Assembly: GCF_023518235.1 (NCBI RefSeq)
Contig: NZ_CP090423.1
Location: 1,550,001-1,614,000 of the forward strand
From: Stenotrophomonas maltophilia
GTDB lineage: Bacteria > Pseudomonadota > Gammaproteobacteria > Xanthomonadales > Xanthomonadaceae
Length of the DNA stretch: 64,000 nt
Reading direction: 5' to 3'
This document shows positions 29,109 through 39,321 of this stretch, in pieces (positions within the stretch are counted from its first letter, which is position 1; every line of letters begins with the position of its first letter). Both the position numbers and the translations under genes were made by a program. The notes under the pieces were generated by a model. It did no database searches. It worked only from the letters and a program-made list of their open reading frames with translations, and was not told the origin of the DNA.

Positions 29109-30173
29109 TCAAGCGTCGGAAGTTCCGGGAGTGCGCCCGGCCGGCGAAAAGGCCGCGCCGAGCACATCGGCGGTGGCCTGGACCAGCGGGATCACGCGGT
29201 CGTAGGCCATGCGCTTGGGGCCGATCACCCCCAGCACGCCCAGCACCTGGCCGTTGGCGGTGTACGGCGCGGTGACCAGCGAGACCCCCTGCAGCGGCAT
29301 CATCCCGGTCTCCTCGCCGATGAAGATGCGCACGCCCGGCGCCTGGATGGTCCGCTCCAGCAGCTGCAGGATCTCGCGCTTGCTGGAGAACAGTTCGAAC
29401 AGCTCGCGCAGGCGCTCCAGGTCGGACAGGTCCTGCACCCCCATCAGCCGGGTCTGCCCAGCCACCAGCATGTCGTCGGCCGGCGGCTGCAGGGCCTGCT
29501 CGGCCAGCTCGATGCTGTGCGCCAGCAGCTGTTCCAGCTCGGAACGGGCATCGCGCAGCTCCAGCAGCAGGCGGGTGCGGATCTCGGCCATCGGCAGGCC
29601 GGCGAAATGGGCATTGAGGTAGTTGGCGACCTGCTCCAGCTGGCCCGGCGCGAACTCCTGGCGGGTCTCGATGACCCGGTTCTGCACCTCGTTGTCGGCG
29701 AACACCAGGATCGCCAGCACCCGGCGCCCGTCCAGCGCCACGAAATCGATCTGGCGGAAGGCGAACTGCTCGCGTCGCGGCGCGCTGACCACGCCGACGA
29801 AGTGGCTCATCGCCGACAGCAGCTCCGAGGCGCTGCCGAGCAGGGCCTGGGTGCTGCCGCCGCCGGCCAGCTCCTGGCGCAACCGGGCCAGTTCGCCCTC
29901 GCCCGGCGGCTGCATCTGCAGCAGGCTGTCGACGAACACCCGGTAGCCATGCGCGGTCGGGACGCGCCCGGCGGAGGTGTGCGGCGAGGCCAGCAGGCCC
30001 AGGTCCTCCAGGTCGCCGAGGATGTTGCGGATGGTGGCCGGGCTGACCTCCAGCCCGGCCACGCGCGCCAGCGTCTGCGAGCCGACCGGCTCACCGTCCT
30101 GGATGTAGCGCGCGATCAGCGTGCGCAGCAGATGGCGCGCACGCGGGGCAAGCTGGTCGGGAGAACCGTGCAT
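29109..30173 (-). CDS. hrcA: Heat-inducible transcription repressor HrcA
   Basis: 354 residues. The N-terminal winged helix has ARHLLRTLIARYIQDGEPVG, LEVSPATIRNILGDLEDLGL and HTSAGRVPTAHGYRVFVDSL. The C-terminal GAF-like domain ends near VLGVLGVIGPKRMAYDRVIP. HrcA represses chaperone genes through CIRCE elements. I see no perfect CIRCE palindrome in the upstream gap here, which may mean its target is groESL elsewhere. First of hrcA-grpE-dnaK-dnaJ. Confidence 0.97.
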   Translation of the reverse strand: MHGSPDQLAPRARHLLRTLIARYIQDGEPVGSQTLARVAGLEVSPATIRNILGDLEDLGLLASPHTSAGRVPTAHGYRVFVDSLLQMQPPGEGELARLRQELAGGGSTQALLGSASELLSAMSHFVGVVSAPRREQFAFRQIDFVALDGRRVLAILVFADNEVQNRVIETRQEFAPGQLEQVANYLNAHFAGLPMAEIRTRLLLELRDARSELEQLLAHSIELAEQALQPPADDMLVAGQTRLMGVQDLSDLERLRELFELFSSKREILQLLERTIQAPGVRIFIGEETGMMPLQGVSLVTAPYTANGQVLGVLGVIGPKRMAYDRVIPLVQATADVLGAAFSPAGRTPGTSDA

Positions 30174-30199
30174 GGAATCAACCTGTGAGACACGGACAC

Positions 30200-30229
30200 T
30201 AGATAATGGCGGCGCCTCACCTTGGCAAG
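30200..30229 (-). promoter_or_regulatory. Candidate heat-shock promoter of the hrcA operon
   Basis: On the minus strand CTTGCCA (30223-30229) lies 13 bases before CCATTAT (30203-30209), resembling the sigma-32 pattern CTTGAAA-N13/14-CCCCAT. The same bases can also be read as TTGCCA-N17-TATCTA for sigma-70. About 30 bases upstream of the hrcA ATG. Confidence 0.45.
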
Positions 30230-30288
30230 TCATTGGACCTCCCTCGCCCGCGTGCTAGCGTTGCGCGGCTGCTGATACCCCCTTACCC

Positions 30289-31950
<1,662 letters not shown>

Positions 31951-31959
31951 CGCCGGCCG

Positions 31960-32038
31960 AGCCGAGCATAGGCTCGGCTCTACAACCGCCCCCCCCCAAA
32001 CGAAACCGACATGTAGAGCCGAGCCCACGCTCGGCTAC
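31960..32038. repeat. SMAG-type pair
   Basis: GAGCCGAGCATAGGCTCGGCTC then TAC, and, after a run of nine or more C, GTAGAGCCGAGCCCACGCTCGG. Lies between the convergent recN and LysR genes. Confidence 0.75.
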
Positions 32039-32058
32039 GCGCACCGGCGCGGCGCATA

Positions 32059-32976
32059 TCACCCCAACGGCCGCGCCAGGTCGACGTGCTCCACCAGGAA
32101 ATCCAGGAACGCGCGCACCCGCAGCGGCAGATAGCCGCCCTGCCCCAGGAACACCGCGTGCACCTCTTCCAGGTCGCCGGGGTTGGCCGCTTCCAACACC
32201 GGCAGCAGGCGCCCGGCAGCGATGTCGGCCTGCACCTGGAACGCCGCCAGCCGTGCCAGCCCCAGACCGCCCAGCACCAGCTGGCGCAGCGCATCGCCAT
32301 TGCTGGCGCGGGCGTTGCCACTGGGCAGCAGCATCCTCTCGCGACCGTCCTGCAGCAGCGGCCAGCCCTGCATCGCGCGCGCATGGCCGATATCCAGCCG
32401 GTTGTGCGACTGCAGCGCCTCGACGTCGGCCGGCAGGCCGTGGCGCTGCGCATAGGCCGGTGCGGCCACGATCATCATCCGCGTCGCCCCAAGCCGCCGC
32501 GCCACCAGGCTGGAGCTCTTCAGCGGCCCGGCCCGCACCGCCACGTCGGTACGCTGCTCCAGCAGATCGATCACCTCGTCATTGAGGGTCAGGTCCACGC
32601 CCACCTGCGGGTTGCCGTCAAGGAAGCGCGGTAGCAGCGGCAGCAGAAAATGCTGGCCAAACGGCACGTTGGAATTGACCCGCAGCCGCCCACGCGGCTC
32701 GGCATGGGCGCTGGCGCAGCGCTCGGCCTCGTCCAGGTCGGCCAGCACGCGCAGGCCGCGCTCGTAGAACGCGCAGCCTTCCGGGGTCAGCTGCAGTTGC
32801 CGGGTGGACCGCTGCAGCAGGCGCGTACCCAGCCGCTGCTCCAGCCGCGCCACCAGCTTGCTGACCGCCGACGGTGTCATGTCCAGCGTTCGGGCGGCGG
32901 CGGAGAAGCCACCGGTCTCGATCACCCGCACGAACACTTCCAGTTCGCCGGATCGGTTGATGTCGGAGCGTGCCAT
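32059..32976 (-). CDS. LysR-family transcriptional regulator
   Basis: 305 residues. N-terminal winged HTH (about 10-70: VFVRVIETGGFSAAARTLDM, TPSAVSKLVARLEQRLG, RLLQRSTRQLQLTPEG) and a C-terminal periplasmic-binding-like effector domain (about 95-300). Divergent from the GDSL hydrolase gene with 96 bp between, so it may regulate that gene; the effector is unknown. Confidence 0.92.
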   Translation of the reverse strand: MARSDINRSGELEVFVRVIETGGFSAAARTLDMTPSAVSKLVARLEQRLGTRLLQRSTRQLQLTPEGCAFYERGLRVLADLDEAERCASAHAEPRGRLRVNSNVPFGQHFLLPLLPRFLDGNPQVGVDLTLNDEVIDLLEQRTDVAVRAGPLKSSSLVARRLGATRMMIVAAPAYAQRHGLPADVEALQSHNRLDIGHARAMQGWPLLQDGRERMLLPSGNARASNGDALRQLVLGGLGLARLAAFQVQADIAAGRLLPVLEAANPGDLEEVHAVFLGQGGYLPLRVRAFLDFLVEHVDLARPLG

Positions 32977-33072
32977 GGCGATGAAATAAATTCACAGATG
33001 ATTATCCCTGCGCAGTCTAGTTCACAGATGAGTCTGGAATCACCATGCCGCCATTCCACACGGGATCGCCCA

Positions 33073-34338
33073 ATGAACCGCCTCCGCCAGTTCACTGCCA
33101 CCACCCTGCTCCCCCTGTCCGGCGCCACCAGCGCCGCCCCCGCCCCACACTGGGTCGCCAGCTGGCAGGCCAGCCCGCAACCGGTGTGGGACGCCGATTT
33201 CCTGTTCCCGACCCTGGTGCCGGAGACACTGCAGGACCAGACCTTCCGCCAGACCGCGCGCATCAGCCTGGGCGGCACGCGCCTACGCATCCGGCTGAGC
33301 AATGCCTATGGCACGCAGCCGCTGCGAATCGGTGGCGCCAGCGTGGCGTCGCAGCCAGGTGCAACACCGCAGCCGCTCAGTTTCGACGGCCAGCCCGGGG
33401 CGTTGATCGGCCCCGGCCAGGAACGGTTGAGCGACCCGCTGGCACTGGTCACGGACAACCGCCAGGCATTGCAGGTGAGCGTCTTTGTGCCTGGGCCGAC
33501 AGCGGTTCGCACCTTCCACTGGGACGGCCGCCAGACCAGTTGGATCGCCCCCGGCGACCAGAGCCGGGCACGCGACCTCAGCGATGCCACCGCCACCACG
33601 GCCCGGCTGTTCCTGACCGGCATCGATGTCGAAGCGCCGGCCAGCGCACGCAGCGTCGTGGTCATCGGCGATTCGATCACCGACGGCGCGACCGCCAGCC
33701 TGGACCAGGACCAGCGCTGGACCGACCACCTGGCCGTACGGCTGGCGCCGCGTGGCGTGGCGGTGGTCAATGCCGGAATCTCCGGCGGCCGCCTGCTGAG
33801 CGACGGCATGGGGGAATCCGCACGGGCCCGCTTCCAGCGCGATGTGCTGGATCAGCGCGGGGTGGCCAGCGTGATCGTGCTGATCGGCATCAACGACATC
33901 AGCTGGCCTGGCACGGCCTTCGCCCGGCGGCAGGCCCGGCCCACGCTGGCGCAGCTGCAGGCCGGCTACCGTGCCCTCGCCGCGCAGGCACATCGACGGG
34001 GCCTGCGCATTCTGGGGGCGACCCTGCCACCGTTCGCCGGCGCCCTGCCCGGCACGCCGCTGGACGACTACTACCACCCGGACAAGGACGCGCTGCGCCG
34101 GCAGCTCAATGCCTGGCTGCGCGCGAGCAGCCCGTTCGATGCGGTGATCGACCTCGACGCTGCCCTGCACGACCCGGCCGATCCATCGCGGATGGCCGCC
34201 GCCCATGACGCCGGCGACCACCTGCACCCAGGCGACGCCGGCAACCGGGCGATGGCCGAGGCGGTGGATCTGGACGCCCTGCTTGGAGGTCAGGGGTCGG
34301 CCGGGGTCAGATCCCTTTGCGCCAGCAAAGAGCTCTGA
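33073..34338 (+). CDS. SGNH/GDSL hydrolase, exported
   Basis: 421 residues. A weak N-terminal signal (about 1-22) begins MNRLRQFTATTLLPLSGATS. A jelly-roll-like N-terminal domain precedes the SGNH core: block I VVIGDSITDG with nucleophile Ser201, block III LIGINDI, and block V DHLHPGD with the catalytic Asp/His. Predicted esterase acting on acetylated sugars or lipids; substrate unknown. The last 12 codons lie inside a GGGGTCAGATCC palindrome, so the C-terminus may have been altered by repeat insertion. Confidence 0.85.
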   Translation: MNRLRQFTATTLLPLSGATSAAPAPHWVASWQASPQPVWDADFLFPTLVPETLQDQTFRQTARISLGGTRLRIRLSNAYGTQPLRIGGASVASQPGATPQPLSFDGQPGALIGPGQERLSDPLALVTDNRQALQVSVFVPGPTAVRTFHWDGRQTSWIAPGDQSRARDLSDATATTARLFLTGIDVEAPASARSVVVIGDSITDGATASLDQDQRWTDHLAVRLAPRGVAVVNAGISGGRLLSDGMGESARARFQRDVLDQRGVASVIVLIGINDISWPGTAFARRQARPTLAQLQAGYRALAAQAHRRGLRILGATLPPFAGALPGTPLDDYYHPDKDALRRQLNAWLRASSPFDAVIDLDAALHDPADPSRMAAAHDAGDHLHPGDAGNRAMAEAVDLDALLGGQGSAGVRSLCASKEL

Positions 34339-34342
34339 CCCC
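34303..34342. repeat. GGGGTCAGATCC...CTGACCCC palindrome containing the GDSL gene stop
   Basis: Arms GGGGTCAGATCCCTTTGC and GCAAAGAGCTCTGACCCC with a short loop. The TGA stop at 34336-34338 falls within the right arm. Confidence 0.75.
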
Positions 34343-34348
34343 ACCAAC

Positions 34349-34374
34349 AAAAACCCCGGGCAAGCCCGGGGTTT
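34349..34374 (-). terminator. Intrinsic terminator of fur
   Basis: AAACCCCGGGC/GCCCGGGGTTT with loop AA; on the minus strand it ends in a U run about 27 bases after the fur stop. It may also serve the convergent GDSL gene. Confidence 0.85.
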
Positions 34375-34400
34375 CGTCGCATCTGGCTGGCCGGAACGGC

Positions 34401-34808
34401 CTACTTGCGCTTCTTGCGCACGTACAGCACCAGCGAGTGTTCTTCCAGCTCGTAGCCGTGATCTGCGGCGATCTTGCGCTGCAGCTCCTCGATCTCGTGG
34501 CTTTCGAACTCGATGATCTTGCCGCTGTCGACGTCGACCATGTGGTCGTGGTGGCCGCCGCGGTCCAGCTCATAGACGGCCTGACCGCCTTCGAAGTTGT
34601 GCTTGAGCACGAGGCCGGCGGCCTCGAACTGGGTCAGCACGCGGTAGACCGTCGCCAGCCCGATCTCGTCGCCGTGCTCCAGCAGCTGGCGGTAGATGTC
34701 TTCGGCGGTCATGTGGTGCTGGGCATTGCGCTGCTCGAGCAGCGCCAGGATCCGCATCCGCGGATGGGTCACCTTCAGGCCGACTTTGCGCAGGTCGTGG
34801 GTTTCCAT
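34401..34808 (-). CDS. fur: Ferric uptake regulator Fur
   Basis: Iron-responsive repressor, 135 residues. N-terminal winged helix (RKVGLKVTHPRMRILALLEQ, then GLATVYRVLTQFEAAGLV). The dimer and metal domain has ELDRGGHHDHMVDVDSGKII, with the sensory His cluster and downstream His/Glu ligands. The CxxC zinc motif of many Fur proteins is missing, and no cysteine occurs anywhere. Divergent from bamE (104 bp), the omlA-fur arrangement known in Xanthomonas and Pseudomonas. Confidence 0.96.
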   Translation of the reverse strand: METHDLRKVGLKVTHPRMRILALLEQRNAQHHMTAEDIYRQLLEHGDEIGLATVYRVLTQFEAAGLVLKHNFEGGQAVYELDRGGHHDHMVDVDSGKIIEFESHEIEELQRKIAADHGYELEEHSLVLYVRKKRK

Positions 34809-34911
34809 AGGTCTCCGTTCATTGGCGATTTAGCGCCAGCTGCCTCGGATTGGGTCGCGGTGGCACGCCGGGAGTGTATCATCGGTTCGATTTCCCCAAC
34901 CGCCATTCCCG

Positions 34912-35304
34912 ATGCGCAATCTTCTGCTGGTCGCCGCCGTCGCCCTGTCCACCACCGGGTGCGGCATCATCTACAAGCAACCCATCTATCAGGGCAACCT
35001 GATCCGGGAAGATGCCGTGGCCAAGCTGCAGGTCGGGCAGAGCAAGCAGCAGGTCACCGCGCTGCTGGGTACCCCGTCCATTCCCGATCCGTTCCACGCC
35101 CAGCGCTGGGACTACACCGCCAGCCAGCGCGTGAACCGCCTGGGCCGTACCGAAGTGAAGAACTTCGTGGTGTTCTTCGAGAACGACAGCGTCACCCGCT
35201 GGGAAGGTGACTACTTCCCGGGCAACGACAAGGCCCTGGCCGGGCAGACCGTGCGCCAGTTCGGCCGCAACCTGCCGAAAGACAAGAAGAAGAAGGGCCG
35301 CTGA
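34912..35304 (+). CDS. bamE: Outer membrane assembly lipoprotein BamE (OmlA/SmpA)
   Basis: 130 residues. Lipoprotein signal MRNLLLVAAVALSTTGCG with lipid-bearing Cys17. Then GIIYKQPIYQGNLI, LQVGQSKQQVTALLGTP and FHAQRWDYT, all BamE marks. A basic tail (KDKKKKGR) is typical of the Xanthomonad form. Part of the BamABCDE complex that inserts beta-barrels into the outer membrane. Confidence 0.96.
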   Translation: MRNLLLVAAVALSTTGCGIIYKQPIYQGNLIREDAVAKLQVGQSKQQVTALLGTPSIPDPFHAQRWDYTASQRVNRLGRTEVKNFVVFFENDSVTRWEGDYFPGNDKALAGQTVRQFGRNLPKDKKKKGR

Positions 35305-35339
35305 GGCCCCTGTCCGTCGGCAAGGACGGGCTGCGCCAA

Positions 35340-35597
35340 TCAACCGCCGAGCGCGCGACGCCGGCGGTTGTCCTTGGGATCGGCCAGCAACGGGCGCAGC
35401 AGCTCGATGCGATCACCATCCAGCAGCGGCTGCTGCGGACGTGCCAGCACGCCATGTACAGCCACCGCCGGGCAATCGGCACTGCCTTCCAGCCCAGCCG
35501 CCGCAATGGCATCGGCCACGGTCGCGCCCTCACCCAGCTGCAGACGGCGCGACAGCACCTGGGTTGGCCACGCCAGCACCACCTCGACCTCGATCAT
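35340..35597 (-). CDS. RnfH family ubiquitin-like protein
   Basis: 85 residues: MIEVEVVLAWPTQVLSRRLQ, VADAIAAAGL, AVHGVLARPQQPLLDGDRIE and LLRPLLADPKDNRRRR, all standard UPF0125/RnfH marks with a beta-grasp fold. Function unsettled; despite the name it is not within an rnf operon. Directly follows ratA (3-base gap), the usual pairing. Confidence 0.93.
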   Translation of the reverse strand: MIEVEVVLAWPTQVLSRRLQLGEGATVADAIAAAGLEGSADCPAVAVHGVLARPQQPLLDGDRIELLRPLLADPKDNRRRRALGG

Positions 35598-35600
35598 CGC

Positions 35601-36026
35601 TCAGCCTTCGTCGGCGACGCGGACGAAATCGTTGACCATGCGATCGGCCAGCCCCTGGAAACCGATCGCCAGCGCCGGCCCCAGCAGCCGTGAGCTGGGT
35701 TCGAACTCCAGGGTCAGGGTGACCTTGCAGGCATCTTCGGCCAGAGCATGGAATTCCCAGCGGCCGTGCAGCTGCTTGAACGGGCCATCGCGCAGCTGCA
35801 TATCGATGCTGTGCGGGCGCTGCAGGGTGTTTTCGGTCTGGAACCAGGTACTGAACGAGCCCAGGCCCAGGTCCAGGCGCGCCACCAGCCGGTCCTCGCC
35901 CTGCTCCAGGATCTGGGCAGCCGAGCACCAGCGGAAGCGGTGCGGATAGGCCTGGACGTCGTTGACCAGGTCGAACATGCGCGCGGCCGAATGTTCGACC
36001 AGGGCGCTGCGGCGGATAGTAGGCAT
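35601..36026 (-). CDS. ratA: RatA/COQ10 family START-domain protein
   Basis: 141 residues: [34 protein letters not shown] and [19 protein letters not shown], then LHGRWEFHA and [14 protein letters not shown]. The family forms a lipid-binding START fold; members act in ubiquinone function (COQ10), and E. coli RatA has been reported to block ribosome subunit joining. Operon ratA-rnfH, divergent from smpB, is conserved in proteobacteria. Confidence 0.93.
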   Translation of the reverse strand: MPTIRRSALVEHSAARMFDLVNDVQAYPHRFRWCSAAQILEQGEDRLVARLDLGLGSFSTWFQTENTLQRPHSIDMQLRDGPFKQLHGRWEFHALAEDACKVTLTLEFEPSSRLLGPALAIGFQGLADRMVNDFVRVADEG

Positions 36027-36083
36027 GAATACAGGACGTTTCGGCAATCGACCGGGCGGGCCCGAATCGGAGACAATACGGAA

Positions 36084-36587
36084 ATGAGCAAGAACAGCGG
36101 CAAGGATAAAGCAAAGAGCGCGACGGCCACCAAGACCATCGCGTTGAACAAGCGTGCCCGCCACGAGTACCACATCGAAGAGCGGTTCGAGGCCGGCCTG
36201 GCCCTGCAGGGCTGGGAGGTGAAATCGATCCGTGCCGGCCGCGGCAACATCATCGACGCCTACGCCTACGTGAAGCGCGGCGAGATCTACCTGATCGGCG
36301 CCCAGATCACCCCGTTGATCCAGGCCTCCACCCACGTGGTGGCCGAAGACCGCCGCGAGCGCAAGCTGCTGCTGCACCGGAACGAGATCGACAAGCTGAT
36401 CGGCAAGGTCGAGCGCGATGGCTACACGATCGTGCCCACCGCGATGTACTGGAGCAAGAACAAGATCAAGCTCGAGATCGCGCTGGCCAAGGGCAAGCAG
36501 AACCACGACAAGCGCGATGCCGCCAAGGACCGCGACTGGGCGATCGAGAAGCAGCGCGTGATGCGTCGCGGCAACCGCGACGCGTAA
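36084..36587 (+). CDS. smpB: SsrA-binding protein SmpB
   Basis: 167 residues. Carries [37 protein letters not shown], and basic tail [20 protein letters not shown]. Binds tmRNA and delivers it to stalled ribosomes. The start at 36084 gives the family N-terminus [12 protein letters not shown]. Its RNA partner ssrA is 2.2 kb downstream on the same strand. Confidence 0.97.
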   Translation: MSKNSGKDKAKSATATKTIALNKRARHEYHIEERFEAGLALQGWEVKSIRAGRGNIIDAYAYVKRGEIYLIGAQITPLIQASTHVVAEDRRERKLLLHRNEIDKLIGKVERDGYTIVPTAMYWSKNKIKLEIALAKGKQNHDKRDAAKDRDWAIEKQRVMRRGNRDA

Positions 36588-36607
36588 GCAGCTTCGCATC
36601 CCCCCGG

Positions 36608-36735
36608 TGGAGTCGAGCTCGCTCGACTGCCCTGGCCTTCTGTAGAGCCGAGCGATGCTCGGCTGCCCTGGCCTTCTGTAGAGCCGAGCCATGCTCGGCT
36701 TCGGCGAAGCAGCAGTCGAGCAAGCTCGACTCTAC
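36608..36735. repeat. Three to four SMAG units in a row
   Basis: GGAGTCGAGCTCGCTCGACTGC, two GTAGAGCCGAGC(G/C)ATGCTCGG units 41 bases apart with the same flank (CCCTGGCCTTCT), and an inverted AGTCGAGCAAGCTCGACTCTAC. Confidence 0.8.
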
Positions 36736-36742
36736 GGGCCGG

Positions 36743-37315
36743 TCACCCCGCCAGCATGCCCTGCCCGCGCAGGCGCGGCGCCAGCGCGGCATGCATCACC
36801 GCCAGGTGCATGACCACCGCCAGCTCCGGCGCATGGCGGTCATCGCCGGACCGCCACTGCTGTGCCAGGTGCGCTGCGTCGGCCGGCAACAGCGCCAGCA
36901 ACTGGGCGTCATCCAGCGCATCGGCAGCGCCCTGCAGCTGCCGCGCCAACTGGCGCGATTGCAGCACGTGCACGCCGATGCTGAGGCTGGCCAACGACAT
37001 CAGGACCACGGCCAGCCCGTGTTCGAACCACTGCGCCAGCACCTCCGGCCCCCACAACAGTGCGGCCATCACCGCCAGTGCCGGCAGGCGCCAGCCCAGC
37101 CAGTGCGTGCGGCCTCGCTGCGGCCAATGCACCACCACCGCGCTGGCCACCAGGGCCGCCGCCGCCGTTGCCGGCAATTCGGTCAACGCGGTGGCCGCCA
37201 GCAGCACGCCCAGCACGGCCCACACCCAGCCGGGGGGCAGCGCCCGCCGCTGGTAGTCAGCGCCGACCGGGCCGACCAGCTGTCGCAGGCTGCGTTGTTG
37301 GCTTGCCTCGATCAC
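36743..37315 (-). CDS. Hypothetical membrane protein
   Basis: 190 residues, unrecognised. After a short cytoplasmic start (IEASQQRSLRQLVG) there are about four hydrophobic segments (WVWAVLGVLLAATALTELPA, AAAALVASAVVVHW, LPALAVMAALLWG, GLAVVLMSLASLSIGVHVL). A soluble tail with paired His residues (APELAVVMHLAVMHAALAPR) follows. A GTG start at 37315 is chosen for its GGAG at seven bases; another GTG is at 37321. No domain assignment. Confidence 0.6.
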   Translation of the reverse strand: MIEASQQRSLRQLVGPVGADYQRRALPPGWVWAVLGVLLAATALTELPATAAAALVASAVVVHWPQRGRTHWLGWRLPALAVMAALLWGPEVLAQWFEHGLAVVLMSLASLSIGVHVLQSRQLARQLQGAADALDDAQLLALLPADAAHLAQQWRSGDDRHAPELAVVMHLAVMHAALAPRLRGQGMLAG

Positions 37316-37473
37316 CCACACTCTCCGTGTCTGTCCTAGCCTGGATGGTGATGGCCAGTGTGTCGCAAATTCGTGCCAGGGAGGTTAGCAATCCGCTATG
37401 ACCGTGGCTCTACAACGAGTTGCGGATTGTCAAAAGCCATCCGGCCTGCGGATACCCATGTCGGACCCGCCAC

Positions 37474-38562
37474 TCAAGGCGCCCCGTCCTTGCTCGCGCC
37501 GCAGGCAGACGCCGCCGCCTGCAACAGGCGCCCGGCCTTCAGCGACGGGGCGGATTCGGTGGCGGGAAAGGCTGCGGCCAGCGCCTTGGCGGCGCGATCG
37601 GCGTGTGGCTGCACGTACCAGGCCGACGCCACTGGCAGCGCCTGTCCCCGCACCTGCTGCTCGAACCGGTACTGGCCCCAGTAGATGGCCAACGGCTCCT
37701 CCAGTGCATTGAGCGGATTGGGCAACGCCAGCGCAGCCGGACATGCCGCAACGAATGCGTCGGCCAGCGCCCGCCGCTGCGTCAGCGGCTGTCCTGCCGA
37801 AAGGTAGTGGCTGTACTCGTGCATCACGATGGGTGCCCAGTCGTCTTCGGTCTCGAAGGTCGAAAACAGCAGGATGTAGCCGCCGCGCAGCTTGGCCTGG
37901 GTCCGCCCCGCCTCCGGCCACCAGACGAAGCGGACCTGGAAGGCAGGCGAGTCATCCACGTGGAAGAACGCCTTCATCTGTTCGGCCAGGTCCACGACCG
38001 CAGGCGCGGCCAGTTGCCGGACCAGCGCGGCCTGCTGCGCCGCGAAGGGTGCCTGCGCCGCCAGCAGCTGTGCCGCACGCGGTGCGAAGTGCGCGTAGTA
38101 CTGCCGCAGCAGCCGCTGGTCTTTCCCGTCCAGCCCGGCAAGGGCCGCGACTACGCCGGCATCGAAGGTCCGAGCGGCAAGGAAATGGCGCGAATAGGGA
38201 TCGCCGGTGCGGGTGTCGGCCCCCGCGAACAGGCGGTCAGCCGGTGTAGCCGATTTCACCTCATCGCGCGCGAGCGGCGAGGTACGCAACCGGAAGGCTG
38301 CATAGCCGGCCAGCAGCGCCCGATCCTGATCATCCAGCCCGAAGCGTCGCTGCCACTCCTTCTGGTACACCGACGAGGTGTATCCGGGCAGCCAGTCCGG
38401 CAGGTTGTCCAGCAGATTGAACAGATCCAGCGCCGGGCTGTAACCGACCTCCACCGAGTAAGGGCGTTCGGCAGCCTGGAGCGCGCACCACGGCATCGCC
38501 AGCAGGCAGGCGAGCACGGCGAGCGCGCCACGGAATCGCAGAGTGCGGAAGCTGAAGCGCAT
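37474..38562 (-). CDS. Exported protein with HEXXH motif (putative metallopeptidase)
   Basis: 362 residues. Signal peptide at 1-30 (MRFSFRTLRFRGALAVLACL, then AMPWCALQAAE). The mature protein has IVMHEYSHYLSAGQPLTQRR with HEYSH (His248, Glu249, His252), a zinc-peptidase active-site pattern. A downstream NALEEPLAIYWGQYRFEQQV offers a Glu as possible third ligand, as in gluzincins. No family name recognised. Predicted periplasmic. It is divergent from ssrA. Confidence 0.7.
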   Translation of the reverse strand: MRFSFRTLRFRGALAVLACLLAMPWCALQAAERPYSVEVGYSPALDLFNLLDNLPDWLPGYTSSVYQKEWQRRFGLDDQDRALLAGYAAFRLRTSPLARDEVKSATPADRLFAGADTRTGDPYSRHFLAARTFDAGVVAALAGLDGKDQRLLRQYYAHFAPRAAQLLAAQAPFAAQQAALVRQLAAPAVVDLAEQMKAFFHVDDSPAFQVRFVWWPEAGRTQAKLRGGYILLFSTFETEDDWAPIVMHEYSHYLSAGQPLTQRRALADAFVAACPAALALPNPLNALEEPLAIYWGQYRFEQQVRGQALPVASAWYVQPHADRAAKALAAAFPATESAPSLKAGRLLQAAASACGASKDGAP

Positions 38563-38809
38563 GGAAGGGTTCAGCGGCAAAGGGCGTTGGCCGATTCGAT
38601 CACGCCACCGGTGCTTCCACAACGTGCCAAGCGGCAGGGGCGGAGGCGCGTGGCGCTGGCCCCCATTTCCGCAAGCCGGCCCTGCCAGGCCCAAGCCCGA
38701 CGCCCGCACGTGACTGTTCAGCAAGATTGCCGTAACATTCGCAGCGTTGGGCAGGCCCTGCCCGTGGCGACACGGAATCGGCCCTGTACCTTGCAGCACT
38801 GTAGAAACC

Positions 38810-39163
38810 GGGGGTGCATTGGTTTCGACGGGGGTTGTGAAGTCGCCTGGCGCATGCCGAGGGGGTAGCTTTCCTCGTAAATCCAGCTGCAAAACTCTAG
38901 TTGCCAACGACGACAACTACGCTCTGGCCGCTTAAGGCCTAAGCCTCGAAACCGCTTGTGTCCATGCTCGCGGTGTAGAGTCACTATCATGGAATCGCGC
39001 TGGACGGCTGCCTGTCAGTCCGGCACTAGAACACAACAGGCTGGTTCCCGGATGCGCTTTGCGCGCCGTGCTGTTCGGGGACGAGATCCAACGGCGAGCT
39101 AAGCATGTAGTGCTGGGGATGGAGTGCCTTCGGACGGCGGTTCAATTCCGCCCACCTCCACCA
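38810..39163 (+). ncRNA. ssrA: Transfer-messenger RNA (tmRNA)
   Basis: 354 nt. The 5' end GGGGGTGCATTGGTTTCGACG is nearly the standard tmRNA start; GGGGGTG pairs with CACCTCC before the 3' ACCA. The tag frame at 38903-38935 encodes ANDDNYALAA then TAA, the proteobacterial degradation tag (ANDENYALAA in E. coli). The 3' end GGTTCAATTCCGCCCACCTCC is the T arm plus acceptor. With SmpB it rescues stalled ribosomes. Confidence 0.98.
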
Positions 39164-39186
39164 TCTGTATGGCCTGTCGAGGCCGC

Positions 39187-39229
39187 AAGAAGCCGGATCT
39201 CCTCTTCAATCAGGGGCTTCGGCTTTTTT
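39187..39229 (+). terminator. Intrinsic terminator of ssrA
   Basis: AAGAAGCCG and GGGCTTCGGC can pair across a short loop, followed by TTTTTT, about 25 bases past the mature tmRNA 3' end. Confidence 0.7.
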
Positions 39230-39321
39230 GTGCCTGCACGCCTGGAAGCTTTAACTCCAGGCCCTTTTCATTGCATCATTCCGGCCATCGAGACCCCGAT
39301 CTCCGCCAAGGAAGAACTGTG

